DNA of 64,000 nt from Campylobacterota bacterium (GTDB taxonomy: Bacteria > Campylobacterota > Campylobacteria > Campylobacterales > Thiovulaceae): NCBI GenBank assembly GCA_030152305.1, contig JASKOM010000002.1:266851-330850 (forward strand). The letters run 5' to 3'. The notes under the pieces were generated by a model. The model was not told the origin of the DNA, made no database searches, and saw only the letters and a list, made by a program, of their open reading frames with translations. This document shows positions 28,240 to 38,150 of the stretch, one piece after another. Made by a program: the position numbers and the translations under genes. How positions within the stretch are numbered: the first letter of the stretch is position 1; each line of letters opens with the position of its first letter.

Positions 28240-30405
28240 ATGATTATTAAACGAAAAATACAATTAATTAATTTTTTGTATTTTATGACAATAGATATAC
28301 ATGCCTCTATGGATATGATGGAAGATGTATTTAATATAGATCTCTCAACTCTTCAAAATATCGAAGTTCAATCGGCTTCGAAATCAGCTCAATTGTTAAG
28401 TGAAACACCAGCCACAATGATAGTTGTTACAAAAGATCAAATTCAAAAACGAGGTTATCGAAGTCTTCTTGATTTACTTAATGATGTTGCTGGTTTTTCT
28501 GTTTATAAATTTGCCAATGCTGGATTATATAGTGTCATTGGAATTCGTGGAATTACAGGTCAATCTTATTTAAAAATATTGCGAGATGGTATAGAAATCG
28601 ATATGACAAAAAGTCAATCTGTTTCTGTTGGAATGAATTATCCATTAGTTGGAGTTGAACGAGTTGAAATAGTTTATGGCGGTTCTTCCGTTGTTTATGG
28701 TGGCGATGCCGTTAGCGGAATTATTAATTTAATTACAGATACTCATGTTGGTTCTATCGTTGATATTGCAACCGATGGCGATTATTATCATTTAATGACA
28801 AAATATACAGGAACATTAAATAAAAGTGTTTTAACTATTGGAGCTTCTGTTCATAGTGATCGTGATTATGATTTTGATAAATTATACCCATCGCTTTATC
28901 CAAAAGTTGACATTTATAATATAAATAAAACTATTGTTGAATCAGCTAATGATCGAGATTTTAATTATATGCCCGTCAAAACTCAAAGTGCTTTTTTATA
29001 TTTAAATAATTCTGTTTGGACTTTCGGTGCAAATTACAGCAAAACTTCAGATTCAACTTATATTTCTTTAGTCGGCGATTCAACTAAAAAAGAATTAGCT
29101 TATTATAATTCGAATATGATTTCTGAAATGAGAGGTGCTTATTTTTCATATCGATATTTATTTGGAAATAAAGTTAATTTAACTTCAACAATAAGTTACG
29201 ATGCAACAGAACTTGATCCAGAAAGTTTTTATATAAACAGCGGAAACGATTATCACAATGCATATAAATATTTTATTTCAGAACGAATAGCAATTGATGA
29301 AACTTTGAGATTTAACATTTCGAATCATAAAATAACAGCAGGTGTAACTGCTGAACATTATTATTCGATGCCAAAATCATTTGACTTAGAAAAACCTTAT
29401 TTTGATAAAACAGCAACTTATCCTAGATCTGATATTAATGTTAATTATTATCAAAAATCTTGGGATTTTCAAGCTATTTATATTCAAGATCAAATAAAAA
29501 TAACAGATTCTTTTTTAATATCTTTTGCTCTTAGATCTCAAATTACTGATATTGACGATCAATATTGGCTTCAAAGAATGGCTTTAATTTATAATTCACA
29601 TGAAATATATCAAAAATTGTTATATTCAAAATCGATGTTAATACCTCGAGCAAGTATCATGTATTTAAATTATGGCTATTTTTTTATTCCAAATGATGGC
29701 AAAAGAGATTGGGATAATAATAAATATCAAATCAATTCTGCTCGAATTCCGAATCCTGATCTTGAAGCTGAATGGACAGATTCATATGAATATAATATTT
29801 GGACATTTTTCAATAAGAATTTATATTTATTTGGTTCTGTTTTTTATACAAAAATGCAAAGTGTTATTAGAGATACTGTTTTATATAATATAACAACATT
29901 GTTTCCTGATACAACAATACTAAAAGCAAAACAACAATTTAATAACAGTTGGGCTGAACTTTATGGTGGTGAATTAGGTTTTATGTTCAAAAAAAGTTTT
30001 AATTATTTTGACTTAGATACTTGGGCAAATTATTCTATGATTGATGGACATGAATTAATTAATAATACATTAACAGAATTACCATATATTCGACCTCATC
30101 AAATAAAAGCAGGTTCAACGATATCGTGGAGAAATTTTGATTTAACATTATCAGGAAATTGGGTTGATATTGCTCATGCCGATTATTCAACAAAAACAGA
30201 TCCGAGTCATAAAAAGAAAATAGCTGGTTATATAATAGGTGATTTATATTTTAAATATAAATATACAGATTATTTAAATTTTGCATTAACGATTAAAAAT
30301 ATAGGCGATGATCGATATTATTCAACAAGAATTTCTACATCAACTGATTATCGCTCTCCTCAAGAATCAAGACAAATTATTTTCGGATTATTTTATGTCT
30401 TTTAA
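28240..30405 (+). CDS. TonB-dependent outer-membrane receptor
   Basis: This 721-residue protein has a plug domain (SASKSAQLLSETPATMIVVTKDQIQKRG, ~residues 43-70; RGITGQSYLKILRDGIEI; VERVEIVYGGSSVVYGGDAVSGIINLIT near residue 140) and a barrel ending in Phe (FGLFYVF). The start has GGAG upstream. The N terminus is hydrophobic and probably a signal peptide. The ligand is unknown; it is not near siderophore, cobalamin or TonB genes. It overlaps the downstream SpoIIE-type gene by 11 bases, which suggests a shared function. Confidence 0.85.
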   Translation: MIIKRKIQLINFLYFMTIDIHASMDMMEDVFNIDLSTLQNIEVQSASKSAQLLSETPATMIVVTKDQIQKRGYRSLLDLLNDVAGFSVYKFANAGLYSVIGIRGITGQSYLKILRDGIEIDMTKSQSVSVGMNYPLVGVERVEIVYGGSSVVYGGDAVSGIINLITDTHVGSIVDIATDGDYYHLMTKYTGTLNKSVLTIGASVHSDRDYDFDKLYPSLYPKVDIYNINKTIVESANDRDFNYMPVKTQSAFLYLNNSVWTFGANYSKTSDSTYISLVGDSTKKELAYYNSNMISEMRGAYFSYRYLFGNKVNLTSTISYDATELDPESFYINSGNDYHNAYKYFISERIAIDETLRFNISNHKITAGVTAEHYYSMPKSFDLEKPYFDKTATYPRSDINVNYYQKSWDFQAIYIQDQIKITDSFLISFALRSQITDIDDQYWLQRMALIYNSHEIYQKLLYSKSMLIPRASIMYLNYGYFFIPNDGKRDWDNNKYQINSARIPNPDLEAEWTDSYEYNIWTFFNKNLYLFGSVFYTKMQSVIRDTVLYNITTLFPDTTILKAKQQFNNSWAELYGGELGFMFKKSFNYFDLDTWANYSMIDGHELINNTLTELPYIRPHQIKAGSTISWRNFDLTLSGNWVDIAHADYSTKTDPSHKKKIAGYIIGDLYFKYKYTDYLNFALTIKNIGDDRYYSTRISTSTDYRSPQESRQIIFGLFYVF

Positions 30406-32422
30406 AAAAATATATAGCCTTTTTGCTACTTTTACGATTTATTTATTTTCAAATTACAATGTAAACAATGAACAATTAAAGACAATTTATATTTACAACT
30501 TTTTAAAACATATAGAATGGCGAGATGATAAAACATTTTCGGTTTATTCTATTTTGATTATTACAGATAATATTAATTTAAAAACAGCTTTTAATACTCT
30601 TGCTTATAAAAAACAAGTGCATAAAAAACCGATAATCGTTGATTATATAACATCTATTAACGATGAGGTAGATTTAAAAAAATATCAGCTAATAATGATT
30701 GATGAAAAGTTTAAAAATTTAAACAATCAGTTATTAACAAAAAACGGTAATAAAAATACTTTAGTAGTTACATTTAATAGTGAAGAAAAAAATTTACTTA
30801 TGCTCAATTTTTATTATTCGGTAGATAATAGACTTTTATTCGAATTAAATAGAGCTAATTTATTAAATAATGGATTAGTTGCTTCTGATGAAATTATTTT
30901 ATTAGGTGGTCGTGAAATAGATGTTGCTGAAATATATAAAGATCTAAAAAATTCACTAGCAAATCTAGAAAAATCCGCTAATTATATGAAACTTGCGATT
31001 CAAGCTCAACAAATGGAAATGGATAAACAGCAATTAGAAGTTACAAAAAAACTTCAAGAAATAAATAAATTAAATATTAATTTAGCAAAATCCAAAGAAG
31101 AATCGATAAAACAGCAACAAGCAATTATTGACAGCAAAAATACTTTAAGCAAATTAAAAGAAGATTTTATTAAGCAACAAACTATTCAGCAAAAAGAACT
31201 AGAAAAACAAAGAAATATACTTCAAGCACAGTTACAAACTAAAATAGATGAAATAAAATTAAAAGAATCAATTTTAAATAAGACGATTCAAGAAAACGAA
31301 AATGAGCTTGAAAAATCTAAAATAATTCTTGAAGAATATAAACTTGAAGTCGAAAAAACAAAAACAGAAGTTAGAAATATTTTGAATTCAAAAGAAGAAT
31401 ATCTCAAAGAAATAAATAAAATAGAACAAACTTTAAAAGACAAAGAAGTATCTCTTGTTGTAGCTAATTCAACAAATGCAAAATTAAGTGGCTCGTTGAT
31501 AATTTCTGTATTATTTATAATAGTTGCAATTTTATTTGTTATAAAAATAACAAGATCTAGAAAAATAATAGAAAAACAAACCGAAGAATTGCGAAATAAA
31601 AAAAATGAACTTGAATTTCAAAAGACAGAATTAGAAATAAAAACAACATATTTAAATCAATCTATCGAATATGCATCATATATTCAACAGTCAATTATGC
31701 CCGATATTTCGATTTTGTCATTATTTTTTAATGAAAGTTTTGTTATTTGGGAACCAAAAGATCAAGTTGGAGGAGATATATTTTTCTTTGAACAGATTTC
31801 ACATAATGAAGTTTTAGTAATGATCGCTGATTGCACAAGTCATGGAGTTCCTGGAGCATTTATTACAATTCTAGTAAAAGCCTTAGAAAAGCAATTAGTA
31901 AACGAAATTAAATATGGACGAATAAAAGCTTCATCACCTGCAGATATGCTTGGTTATTTTAATCGAGAATTAAAACATATTTTAAAACAGTTTGATGGTT
32001 CATCAAAATCAAATGTCGGTTTTGACGGAGGAATATTATATTTTAATAGCGAATTTAAAGTAATGACATATTCAGGTGCACAAACACCGTTATATTATCT
32101 TAATGCCGACGAAATAAAAATAACAAAATATGATCGTCAATCAGTTGGATATTCAACTAGCAATCATTCTTTTAAATTTACCGATCATACTTTTTCGGCT
32201 GAATTTACAACAAGAGTTTATTTAACAACTGACGGCTATTATGATCAAGTTGGAAGTCATGAAAAAATGATGTATGGCAAAAAACGACTTGGTAGAACTT
32301 TGCAAAAGATTCAAGATATACAATTTCAGGAACAAAAATATTTTTTAAAAGAACATTTAAAAGACTATCAAGGTCATGAAAGTCGAAGAGACGATGTAAC
32401 TTTAATTGGTTTGAAAGTTTAA
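30395..32422 (+). CDS. YfiR-like / SpoIIE PP2C phosphatase membrane protein
   Basis: I choose the ATG at 30395 because it gives a signal peptide (MSFKKIYSLFATFTIYLFSN); the frame extends to 30308 inside the receptor gene. The 675-residue protein then has a YfiR-like (DUF4154) periplasmic domain (YIYNFLKHIEWRDD to about residue 180), a long coiled coil (~190-365), a membrane helix (LIISVLFIIVAILFVIKI), another short coiled coil, and a SpoIIE/PP2C phosphatase from about residue 445. In the latter, WEPKDQVGGDIFFFEQI, MIADCTSHGVPGAFIT and RDDVTLIGLKV carry the metal-binding Asp residues. A role in signalling through serine/threonine dephosphorylation is inferred. Confidence 0.78.
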   Translation: MSFKKIYSLFATFTIYLFSNYNVNNEQLKTIYIYNFLKHIEWRDDKTFSVYSILIITDNINLKTAFNTLAYKKQVHKKPIIVDYITSINDEVDLKKYQLIMIDEKFKNLNNQLLTKNGNKNTLVVTFNSEEKNLLMLNFYYSVDNRLLFELNRANLLNNGLVASDEIILLGGREIDVAEIYKDLKNSLANLEKSANYMKLAIQAQQMEMDKQQLEVTKKLQEINKLNINLAKSKEESIKQQQAIIDSKNTLSKLKEDFIKQQTIQQKELEKQRNILQAQLQTKIDEIKLKESILNKTIQENENELEKSKIILEEYKLEVEKTKTEVRNILNSKEEYLKEINKIEQTLKDKEVSLVVANSTNAKLSGSLIISVLFIIVAILFVIKITRSRKIIEKQTEELRNKKNELEFQKTELEIKTTYLNQSIEYASYIQQSIMPDISILSLFFNESFVIWEPKDQVGGDIFFFEQISHNEVLVMIADCTSHGVPGAFITILVKALEKQLVNEIKYGRIKASSPADMLGYFNRELKHILKQFDGSSKSNVGFDGGILYFNSEFKVMTYSGAQTPLYYLNADEIKITKYDRQSVGYSTSNHSFKFTDHTFSAEFTTRVYLTTDGYYDQVGSHEKMMYGKKRLGRTLQKIQDIQFQEQKYFLKEHLKDYQGHESRRDDVTLIGLKV

Positions 32423-32449
32423 TTTTTGGAGATTTGAGTTTGAAAAGTT

Positions 32450-32525
32450 TGGTGGGTCAACAGGGATTTGAACCCCGGACCAGACGGTTATGAGCCGTCA
32501 GCTCTAACCCCTGAGCTATTGACCC
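32450..32525 (-). tRNA. tRNA with anticodon CAT (Met or Ile2)
   Basis: A full cloverleaf on the minus strand: acceptor GGGTCAA/TTGACCC, D-arm AGCTCAGGGGTTAGAGCT, anticodon stem GACGG/CCGTC with loop CTCATAA, T-arm GGGGTTCAAATCCC, discriminator A and encoded CCA. CAT can read Met (elongator) or, after lysidine modification, Ile AUA. The absence of an initiator-type C-A mismatch at the acceptor end excludes fMet. Confidence 0.92.
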
Positions 32526-32617
32526 TTTAAAAAAGTTCTAGAATTATATATAAAAAACATATTAAAATCAAGTGTTACAAATTTATTTAATTTTAATTTA
32601 ATTTTTTAACTTTTTGA

Positions 32618-32623
32618 TAGAAT
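32618..32623 (+). promoter_or_regulatory. Probable -10 element for the HIT protein
   Basis: TAGAAT preceded by TTTTTGA lies 48 nt upstream of the HIT ATG in an AT-rich gap. No -35 is evident. Confidence 0.35.
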
Positions 32624-32670
32624 ATCTTTAAACTCAAAATCAATATTTAATAAAAAGGCTTATAAATAAA

Positions 32671-33033
32671 ATGAAAGATTGCATCTTTTGTAAAATCGTA
32701 GCTGGAAAAATTCCAGCAAATATTATTTCTGAAAATCCAGATTTTCTTGCTTTTCACGATATTAATCCAAAAGCTCCTGTTCATATTTTAATTATTCCTA
32801 AAAATCATATCAAAGATTTTAATGAAGTTTCTCCTGAAATTATGGCTGGTTTGACAAAATTTGCTCAAGAAGTTGCAAAAATCGTTGGAGTTAATCAAAG
32901 TGGTTATCGATTAATTACAAATATCGGACATAACGGCGGTCAAGAAGTTAATCATCTTCATTTTCATCTTATGGGTGGAGCTAAATTAAAATGGCATCAT
33001 CTTGCTGATAGCGATCCAAAAACTGCTTTATAA
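32671..33033 (+). CDS. HIT family nucleotide-binding protein
   Basis: This 120-residue HINT-type protein hydrolyses nucleotide phosphoramidates or similar adducts. It has the N-terminal CIFCKIVAGKIPA with a Cys pair, HILIIPKNH and the histidine triad VNHLHFHLMGG (H-x-H-x-H) near residue 100. It ends 20 bases before gpmI, in the same direction. Confidence 0.93.
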   Translation: MKDCIFCKIVAGKIPANIISENPDFLAFHDINPKAPVHILIIPKNHIKDFNEVSPEIMAGLTKFAQEVAKIVGVNQSGYRLITNIGHNGGQEVNHLHFHLMGGAKLKWHHLADSDPKTAL

Positions 33034-33053
33034 AATATACCGAGTTTAATAAT

Positions 33054-34553
33054 TTGAAAAAAGTTATTTTAATAATCACAGACGGGATCGGCTATTCGGC
33101 AAAAACTGAATACAATGCTTTTTATTCAGCGAATAAACCAACTTATAATTATTTATTAAATAATGTTCCTTACGGAATGGTTTCGACAAGTGGTTTATCT
33201 GTTGGTTTGCCTGAAGGTCAAATGGGAAATAGCGAAGTTGGACACATGACTCTTGGCGGTGGTCGAATTTTTTATCAGGATCTTGTCAAAATTTCAAAAT
33301 CTCTTGAAACTGGTGAATTCAAAAATCTCGAAAATTTTAAAAAATTAATCGAAAATAATAAAACTGATCGAATTCATTTAATTGGTTTATTAAGCGATGG
33401 CGGAGTTCATTCACACGATTCTCATCTTTTTGGCATTATCGAAAATATATTAGCCGAAAATAAAAAAGCTATTTTGCATATTATTACTGACGGACGAGAT
33501 GTTTCTCCGACCTCATCGCCAATATATCTCGAACAATTGTTATCGAAATTTCAAAACGAAATAAAAAATAATAATATTCAAATTGCTTCGATTTCTGGAA
33601 GATTTTATGCGATGGACCGAGATAAACGATGGGATCGAGTTGAAAGCGGTTTTAGAGCAATTGTCGAAGGCAAAAATAAAACTGAATTATCAGCAATCGA
33701 ATATTTAAAATCACGGTTATTAATTGGTGAAAATGACGAGTTTATAACTCCAGTTTCGTTTAATAATTATTCTGGTTTTGAAAATGGCGATTCGGTTCTT
33801 TTTTATAATTTTCGTTCTGATCGAATGCGAGAAATCGTTTCTGCAATAGGTTCTGAAAATTTTAAACATTTTGAACGAACACATAATCCTAAAAATATAT
33901 TTATCGCAATAATGACAAATTATAGCGATGAATTTAATTTTCCAGTTTTATTTAATCGAGAACAATCGCAAAACTTTTTATCAGAATATATTTCAAAAAG
34001 TGGCTTACGACAATTTCACACAGCTGAAACTGAAAAATATGCTCATGTTACTTTTTTCTTTAATGGCGGAGTCGAAGAACTTTTAACTGGCGAAACTCGA
34101 TATCTTGTTGATAGTCCAAAAGTTAAAACTTATGATGAAAAACCTGAAATGAGTGCTGATGAGGTCGGCAATGCCGTTATTTCTGCAATGAATGACAATT
34201 TTGATTTTATCGTTGTTAATTTTGCAAATGGCGACATGGTTGGTCATACTGGAATATTCGAAGCTGGAATCAAAGCCGTTGAAACTGTTGATCGTCAATT
34301 AAATAAAATTATCGAACATGCAAAATCGAAAGATTATTCGATAGTTTTAACGAGTGATCACGGCAATTGCGAAGAAATGCGAGACAATGACGGCAATGTT
34401 TTAACAAATCATACGACTGGAGATGTTTGGTGTTTTGTGCTTGATGAACGAGTTCAAAAAGTTAAAAATGGCGGTTTAAATAATATTGCTCCAACCGTTT
34501 TAAAACTTATGGGATTAGAAATTCCAACTGAAATGAGCGAACCGTTAATTTAA
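33054..34553 (+). CDS. gpmI: 2,3-bisphosphoglycerate-independent phosphoglycerate mutase
   Basis: GpmI interconverts 3- and 2-phosphoglycerate using Mn at an alkaline-phosphatase-type site. The start is a TTG at 33054. The 499-residue length is normal. LIITDGIG carries the first metal Asp; GNSEVGHMTLGGGR holds the catalytic Ser (~residue 60); IHIITDGRDVSPTSS, YAMDRDKRWDRVE, VNFANGDMVGHTG and LTSDHGNCEEM carry the other metal and substrate residues. Glycolytic gap, pgk and tpiA are about 9 kb away. Confidence 0.95.
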   Translation: MKKVILIITDGIGYSAKTEYNAFYSANKPTYNYLLNNVPYGMVSTSGLSVGLPEGQMGNSEVGHMTLGGGRIFYQDLVKISKSLETGEFKNLENFKKLIENNKTDRIHLIGLLSDGGVHSHDSHLFGIIENILAENKKAILHIITDGRDVSPTSSPIYLEQLLSKFQNEIKNNNIQIASISGRFYAMDRDKRWDRVESGFRAIVEGKNKTELSAIEYLKSRLLIGENDEFITPVSFNNYSGFENGDSVLFYNFRSDRMREIVSAIGSENFKHFERTHNPKNIFIAIMTNYSDEFNFPVLFNREQSQNFLSEYISKSGLRQFHTAETEKYAHVTFFFNGGVEELLTGETRYLVDSPKVKTYDEKPEMSADEVGNAVISAMNDNFDFIVVNFANGDMVGHTGIFEAGIKAVETVDRQLNKIIEHAKSKDYSIVLTSDHGNCEEMRDNDGNVLTNHTTGDVWCFVLDERVQKVKNGGLNNIAPTVLKLMGLEIPTEMSEPLI

Positions 34554-34562
34554 AAAATAAAA

Positions 34563-34596
34563 TAGAAACAATCAAAATTAAATTTGATCGTTTCTA
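34563..34596. terminator. Bidirectional terminator between convergent gpmI and asparaginase-like gene
   Basis: TAGAAAC pairs with GTTTCTA and, after one mismatch, ATCAAA with TTTGAT, with T-rich flanks on both strands (TATTAATTTTT on plus). The position between two stop codons supports bidirectional use. Confidence 0.7.
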
Positions 34597-34603
34597 TTAA
34601 TTT

Positions 34604-35110
34604 TTAATTTATAACTTCAAATCTTCCAATTTTTTTATTTTTTGATATTTTGTTCCAATGTGAAATTAATCCACTCATTGCTATATAAATATCGTTTTGT
34701 TCGCTTGTTTGCAATAAACTTAAGGCAATTCCGAAATTTACTGCTCCGTCAATTGGATTAATCGAAATAGGTTTCATTGCTCCAATTAAAACGATTTGAT
34801 GGCTATTTTTAAAACGATTTGATAAATATTCAGCTGTTAAATTTATCGTATCTGTTCCATGAACGATAATTATTTTTTTGTAATTTTTCGATTCGATGAG
34901 GTCGCCAATTTCGATACGATCTTTTTCGATCATTTGCAGACTATCTTTATAAACAATTCCAACTATTTCGATATTTAAAAAATTTATATTTAACAACTCA
35001 AATATTTTCTCAACAGCCGAATTATTATCAGGAACGATTAATTCACCAGAAACATGATCATAAATTTTATTAAAAGTTCCACCGCTATTTATTATTAATG
35101 TTTTAAACAT
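34604..35110 (-). CDS. Asparaginase-like N-terminal-domain protein, 168 aa
   Basis: Only the N-terminal domain of the L-asparaginase/glutaminase fold is present (usual length about 330). It has IINSGGTFNK (family T-G-G-T-I) near residue 6 and IIIVHGTDTINLTAEYL near residue 80 (family H-G-T-D-T-M), plus GAMKPISINPIDGAVNF. The nucleophile position of TGGTI reads S-G-G-T-F, which keeps Thr. No C-terminal domain follows, so it may be a stand-alone family member, common in this group, with unknown substrate. Confidence 0.7.
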   Translation of the reverse strand: MFKTLIINSGGTFNKIYDHVSGELIVPDNNSAVEKIFELLNINFLNIEIVGIVYKDSLQMIEKDRIEIGDLIESKNYKKIIIVHGTDTINLTAEYLSNRFKNSHQIVLIGAMKPISINPIDGAVNFGIALSLLQTSEQNDIYIAMSGLISHWNKISKNKKIGRFEVIN

Positions 35111-35137
35111 GTTTTATTCCAGTTTTAGTTTTTAAAG

Positions 35138-35156
35138 TTCCGTGAGCGACACGGAA
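35138..35156. terminator. Hairpin TTCCGTG-AGCGA-CACGGAA after alaS
   Basis: A 7-bp perfect stem with a 5-nt loop sits between the alaS stop (35175) and the start of the asparaginase-like gene, both on the minus strand. A T run follows on the minus strand only weakly. A related stem CCGTGTC/GACACGG is found at 40644-40670. Confidence 0.6.
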
Positions 35157-35174
35157 TGAACAATAAAATAATTT

Positions 35175-37697
35175 TTATTTTTTTATATATTCGATTGCGA
35201 AATTAACAGCTTCGTTTAATTTTGAGATTTCTTTACCACCAGCTTGAGCAAAATCTGGACGACCGCCACCTTTTCCACCGATAATTCCAGAAACTGCTTT
35301 TACCCAATCTCCAGCATGAATTTTTAAATTTTTCACACCAGCAAAAATAGATATTTTATCGTCGGTTAATAAAAATAGTATAATTGCTATCGATTCGTAT
35401 TTATTTTTAACCTCATCGATTTGCTCTTTTGGATCACCATTTTTTATAATTTCGACGACATAATTTATATTGCCATGTTTTAAAACCTGAAATTCTTGAC
35501 GAGAAATATTATTTTTTAATTCGATTTTTAAGTCAAAAATCTGTTTTTGTAATTTCTCGATTCCAGCGATGAGGTTTTGGCTTTTCATTTTTTCGTTTGC
35601 CTGATCTCGTTCGTCTCGTAATTCGCGAACAAATTTTTCAGCACTTTCGCCAACAATTGCCTCAATTCGTCGAACTCCAGCCGAAACTCCGCTTTCTTTT
35701 AATAAAACGAATAAGCCAATTTCACTGCTATTTAAAACATGAGTTCCACCGCAAAATTCGACTGATGCACTTTCGAATGAAACAACTCGAACGGTTTCGC
35801 CATATTTTTCGCCAAATAAAGCTGTTGCTCCGCGAGATCTTGCTTCGTTAATTGGAAGAACTTCGGTTTTGCCTGATAAATTTCGAGAAATATATTTATT
35901 AACTCGACTTTCGATTTCTCTTAATTCGTCTCGCGAAACTTGACGATCAAACGAAAAATCAAATCGCAATCTATTTTTATCAACAGAACTCCCAGCTTGA
36001 GAAACATTTAAACCTAAAACTTCTTTTAAAACGGCATGTAATAAATGTGTCGCCGAATGATGTTTTGCAATTTCAGCTCGTTCATTTGAAACGATTGCAT
36101 TTAAAATTTGACCAGTTTTTAAACTGCCTTTAAATTTCGATAAATTTAAGCCTAATATTTTTTTCGTATCGAGAATTTCTGCATTGCCGATTTTTCCAGT
36201 GTCGCCACATTGACCGCCACTTTCAGCATAAAACGGTGTCTCTTTTAAATATAGCCAACCTTCTTCTGCATGTTCAACAATTTTAAAATTAGAATCTAAT
36301 AAAACTTCGATTTTAATATTATCTAACGATAAAGTCGAATATAAAAATTTATTTTCGCCAAATTTTTCGAGAATATTTTTAAAATCGCCATCTTGAGATG
36401 AATCACCGCTACCTTGCCAATTTGCTTTTGCCCGAACTCGCTGTTCGTTCATTAAAAATTCAAATCGTTCGTGATCAACGGTCATTTCTCGTTCTCGCAA
36501 CATATCAGCTGTTAAATCTAACGGAAACCCAAAAGTGTCATATAATTTAAAAGCTACATCACCAGAAAATATTTTTTCGCTTCGAGTTAATTCGTCTTCA
36601 AAAATTGCGATTCCACCGCTGATTGTTTGAAAAAATCTTGCTTCTTCTCGTTCGATTTCGTTTTCGATTCGATCCTTTTCGCTAATTAAATAATTATAAT
36701 TTGAACCCATAATTTCAACAAGAGTCGAAACGATTTTAAACATAAATGGCTCTCGTAAGCCTAATAAATAGCCGTGTCGAACTGCTCGTCTTAAAATTCG
36801 TCTTAAAACATAACCGCGACCTTCACGATCAAATCGAACACCTTGAGCTAATAAAAACGAAACTGCTCGAATATGATCAGCGATAACTCGATAACTTCCG
36901 CTATTTTTATTATTAAACTCATATTTTATTCCGACGATTTCGCTAATTTTATTTAAAATTGGTTTGAAAAGTGAAGAATGAAAATTGCTTGTTTCACCTT
37001 CGCGAATTGCTGTAACTCGTTCGAGTCCCATTCCTGTATCGATTGAAGGTTTTGGCAATGGAGTCAAAGTTCCATCAGATTCTCGATTATATTGCATAAA
37101 AACGAGATTCCAAATTTCTAAAAAGCGATCGCCGTCGCCACCAAAATAGTCTTCAGATGTGAAAAATTTATCAGCACCTTGATCATAAAAAATCTCGCTA
37201 CTTGGACCACAAGGACCAGTGTCGCCCATTTGCCAAAAATTATCTTTGTCGCCCATTCGTTTTATTCGATCAGCTGAAATATGTTCTTGCCACATTTCAA
37301 AGGCTTCATCGTCGCTAACATGAACCGTAACATATAAACGATCTTTTGGTAATTTTAAAATTTCTGTTACAAATTGCCAACCATATTTAATTGCATCTTT
37401 TTTAAAATAATTACCAAATGAAAAATTGCCAAGCATTTCAAAAAATGTATGATGTCTAGCCGTGTAACCGACATTTTCTAAATCGTTATGTTTTCCACCT
37501 GCTCTCAAACATGTTTGAGCCGTTGTTGCTCGTGGATTTTGTAGTATTGGTAATTCACCTGTAAAAATTCTTTTAAATTGAACCATTCCAGAATTTGCAA
37601 AAAGCAAACTAGCATCATCGGGAACAAGAGGAGAACTTTCAATTCTCGAATGTCCTCGTTCTTCAAAAAACTTTAAAAATTCTTCTCGAATATTCAT
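35175..37697 (-). CDS. alaS: Alanine--tRNA ligase
   Basis: AlaRS charges tRNA(Ala) and edits mischarged Ser/Gly. The ATG at 37697 gives MNIREEFLKFFEERGH, the usual start; an in-frame TTG at 37709 is an alternative because an AAGG lies just upstream of it. The 840-residue protein has the class II core (HHTFFEMLGNFSFGNYF, GMGLERV), an editing domain with HHSATHLLHAVL and VEFCGGTHV (zinc-site His/Cys), a coiled coil and the C-Ala domain (GGKGGGRPDFAQAGG). Two copies of the dispersed 9-mer lie in the C-terminal coding part at 35410 and 35567. Confidence 0.96.
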   Translation of the reverse strand: MNIREEFLKFFEERGHSRIESSPLVPDDASLLFANSGMVQFKRIFTGELPILQNPRATTAQTCLRAGGKHNDLENVGYTARHHTFFEMLGNFSFGNYFKKDAIKYGWQFVTEILKLPKDRLYVTVHVSDDEAFEMWQEHISADRIKRMGDKDNFWQMGDTGPCGPSSEIFYDQGADKFFTSEDYFGGDGDRFLEIWNLVFMQYNRESDGTLTPLPKPSIDTGMGLERVTAIREGETSNFHSSLFKPILNKISEIVGIKYEFNNKNSGSYRVIADHIRAVSFLLAQGVRFDREGRGYVLRRILRRAVRHGYLLGLREPFMFKIVSTLVEIMGSNYNYLISEKDRIENEIEREEARFFQTISGGIAIFEDELTRSEKIFSGDVAFKLYDTFGFPLDLTADMLREREMTVDHERFEFLMNEQRVRAKANWQGSGDSSQDGDFKNILEKFGENKFLYSTLSLDNIKIEVLLDSNFKIVEHAEEGWLYLKETPFYAESGGQCGDTGKIGNAEILDTKKILGLNLSKFKGSLKTGQILNAIVSNERAEIAKHHSATHLLHAVLKEVLGLNVSQAGSSVDKNRLRFDFSFDRQVSRDELREIESRVNKYISRNLSGKTEVLPINEARSRGATALFGEKYGETVRVVSFESASVEFCGGTHVLNSSEIGLFVLLKESGVSAGVRRIEAIVGESAEKFVRELRDERDQANEKMKSQNLIAGIEKLQKQIFDLKIELKNNISRQEFQVLKHGNINYVVEIIKNGDPKEQIDEVKNKYESIAIILFLLTDDKISIFAGVKNLKIHAGDWVKAVSGIIGGKGGGRPDFAQAGGKEISKLNEAVNFAIEYIKK

Positions 37698-37824
37698 AAT
37701 ATATTTCAAACCTTTTTTTATTGTTGCTAAAAATTATATCTCAAATTAGAACTTTGACTTAATTCAACCAGTATATTTCTTAAAAATATAAATATATTAT
37801 TTATGTCTCTATTTCATTTTTTGC

Positions 37825-37830
37825 TACAAT
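37825..37830 (+). promoter_or_regulatory. Probable -10 element for the 37891 operon
   Basis: TACAAT with TTTTGC upstream lies 61 nt before the ATG of the unknown gene that heads the pepA-pdxJ run. Confidence 0.45.
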
Positions 37831-37890
37831 GTAGAAAAGTCTTTTGAGTTTTAAACAAAAGTTTTAATTAATTAAATGGAGATAAATCTT

Positions 37891-38133
37891 ATGGAATTTA
37901 AATTAGCAAAAGCTGACTTGCATTTAGAATCTAAAACAGCAAATATCTCTGAAATAGAAGCTCTTCTCAAAGTTGATCGAGAAAATATCTTTTATTTCGA
38001 GAAAGAAAACAGTGAAAAAAATCTAACCAAATTAGAGAAACATTTTAAAGATAGAGGTTATAGCACTTATATGCGAGAAATCAAATTTGGGCTTGATGAC
38101 AACGACAAAATATATGAATTGCATATAATTTAA
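37891..38133 (+). CDS. Conserved-looking hypothetical protein, 80 aa
   Basis: I do not recognise the function. The start is set at the ATG at 37891, because an upstream ATG at 37876 lies over the GGAG ribosome site. The protein is small, soluble and charged, with a beta-alpha-beta pattern (MEFKLAKADLHLES, ISEIEALLKVDRENIFYFEK, TKLEKHFKDRGYSTYMREIKF). It ends 17 bases before pepA and probably shares its transcript. Confidence 0.65.
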   Translation: MEFKLAKADLHLESKTANISEIEALLKVDRENIFYFEKENSEKNLTKLEKHFKDRGYSTYMREIKFGLDDNDKIYELHII

Positions 38134-38150
38134 CTAGAGGTTTATATAAA

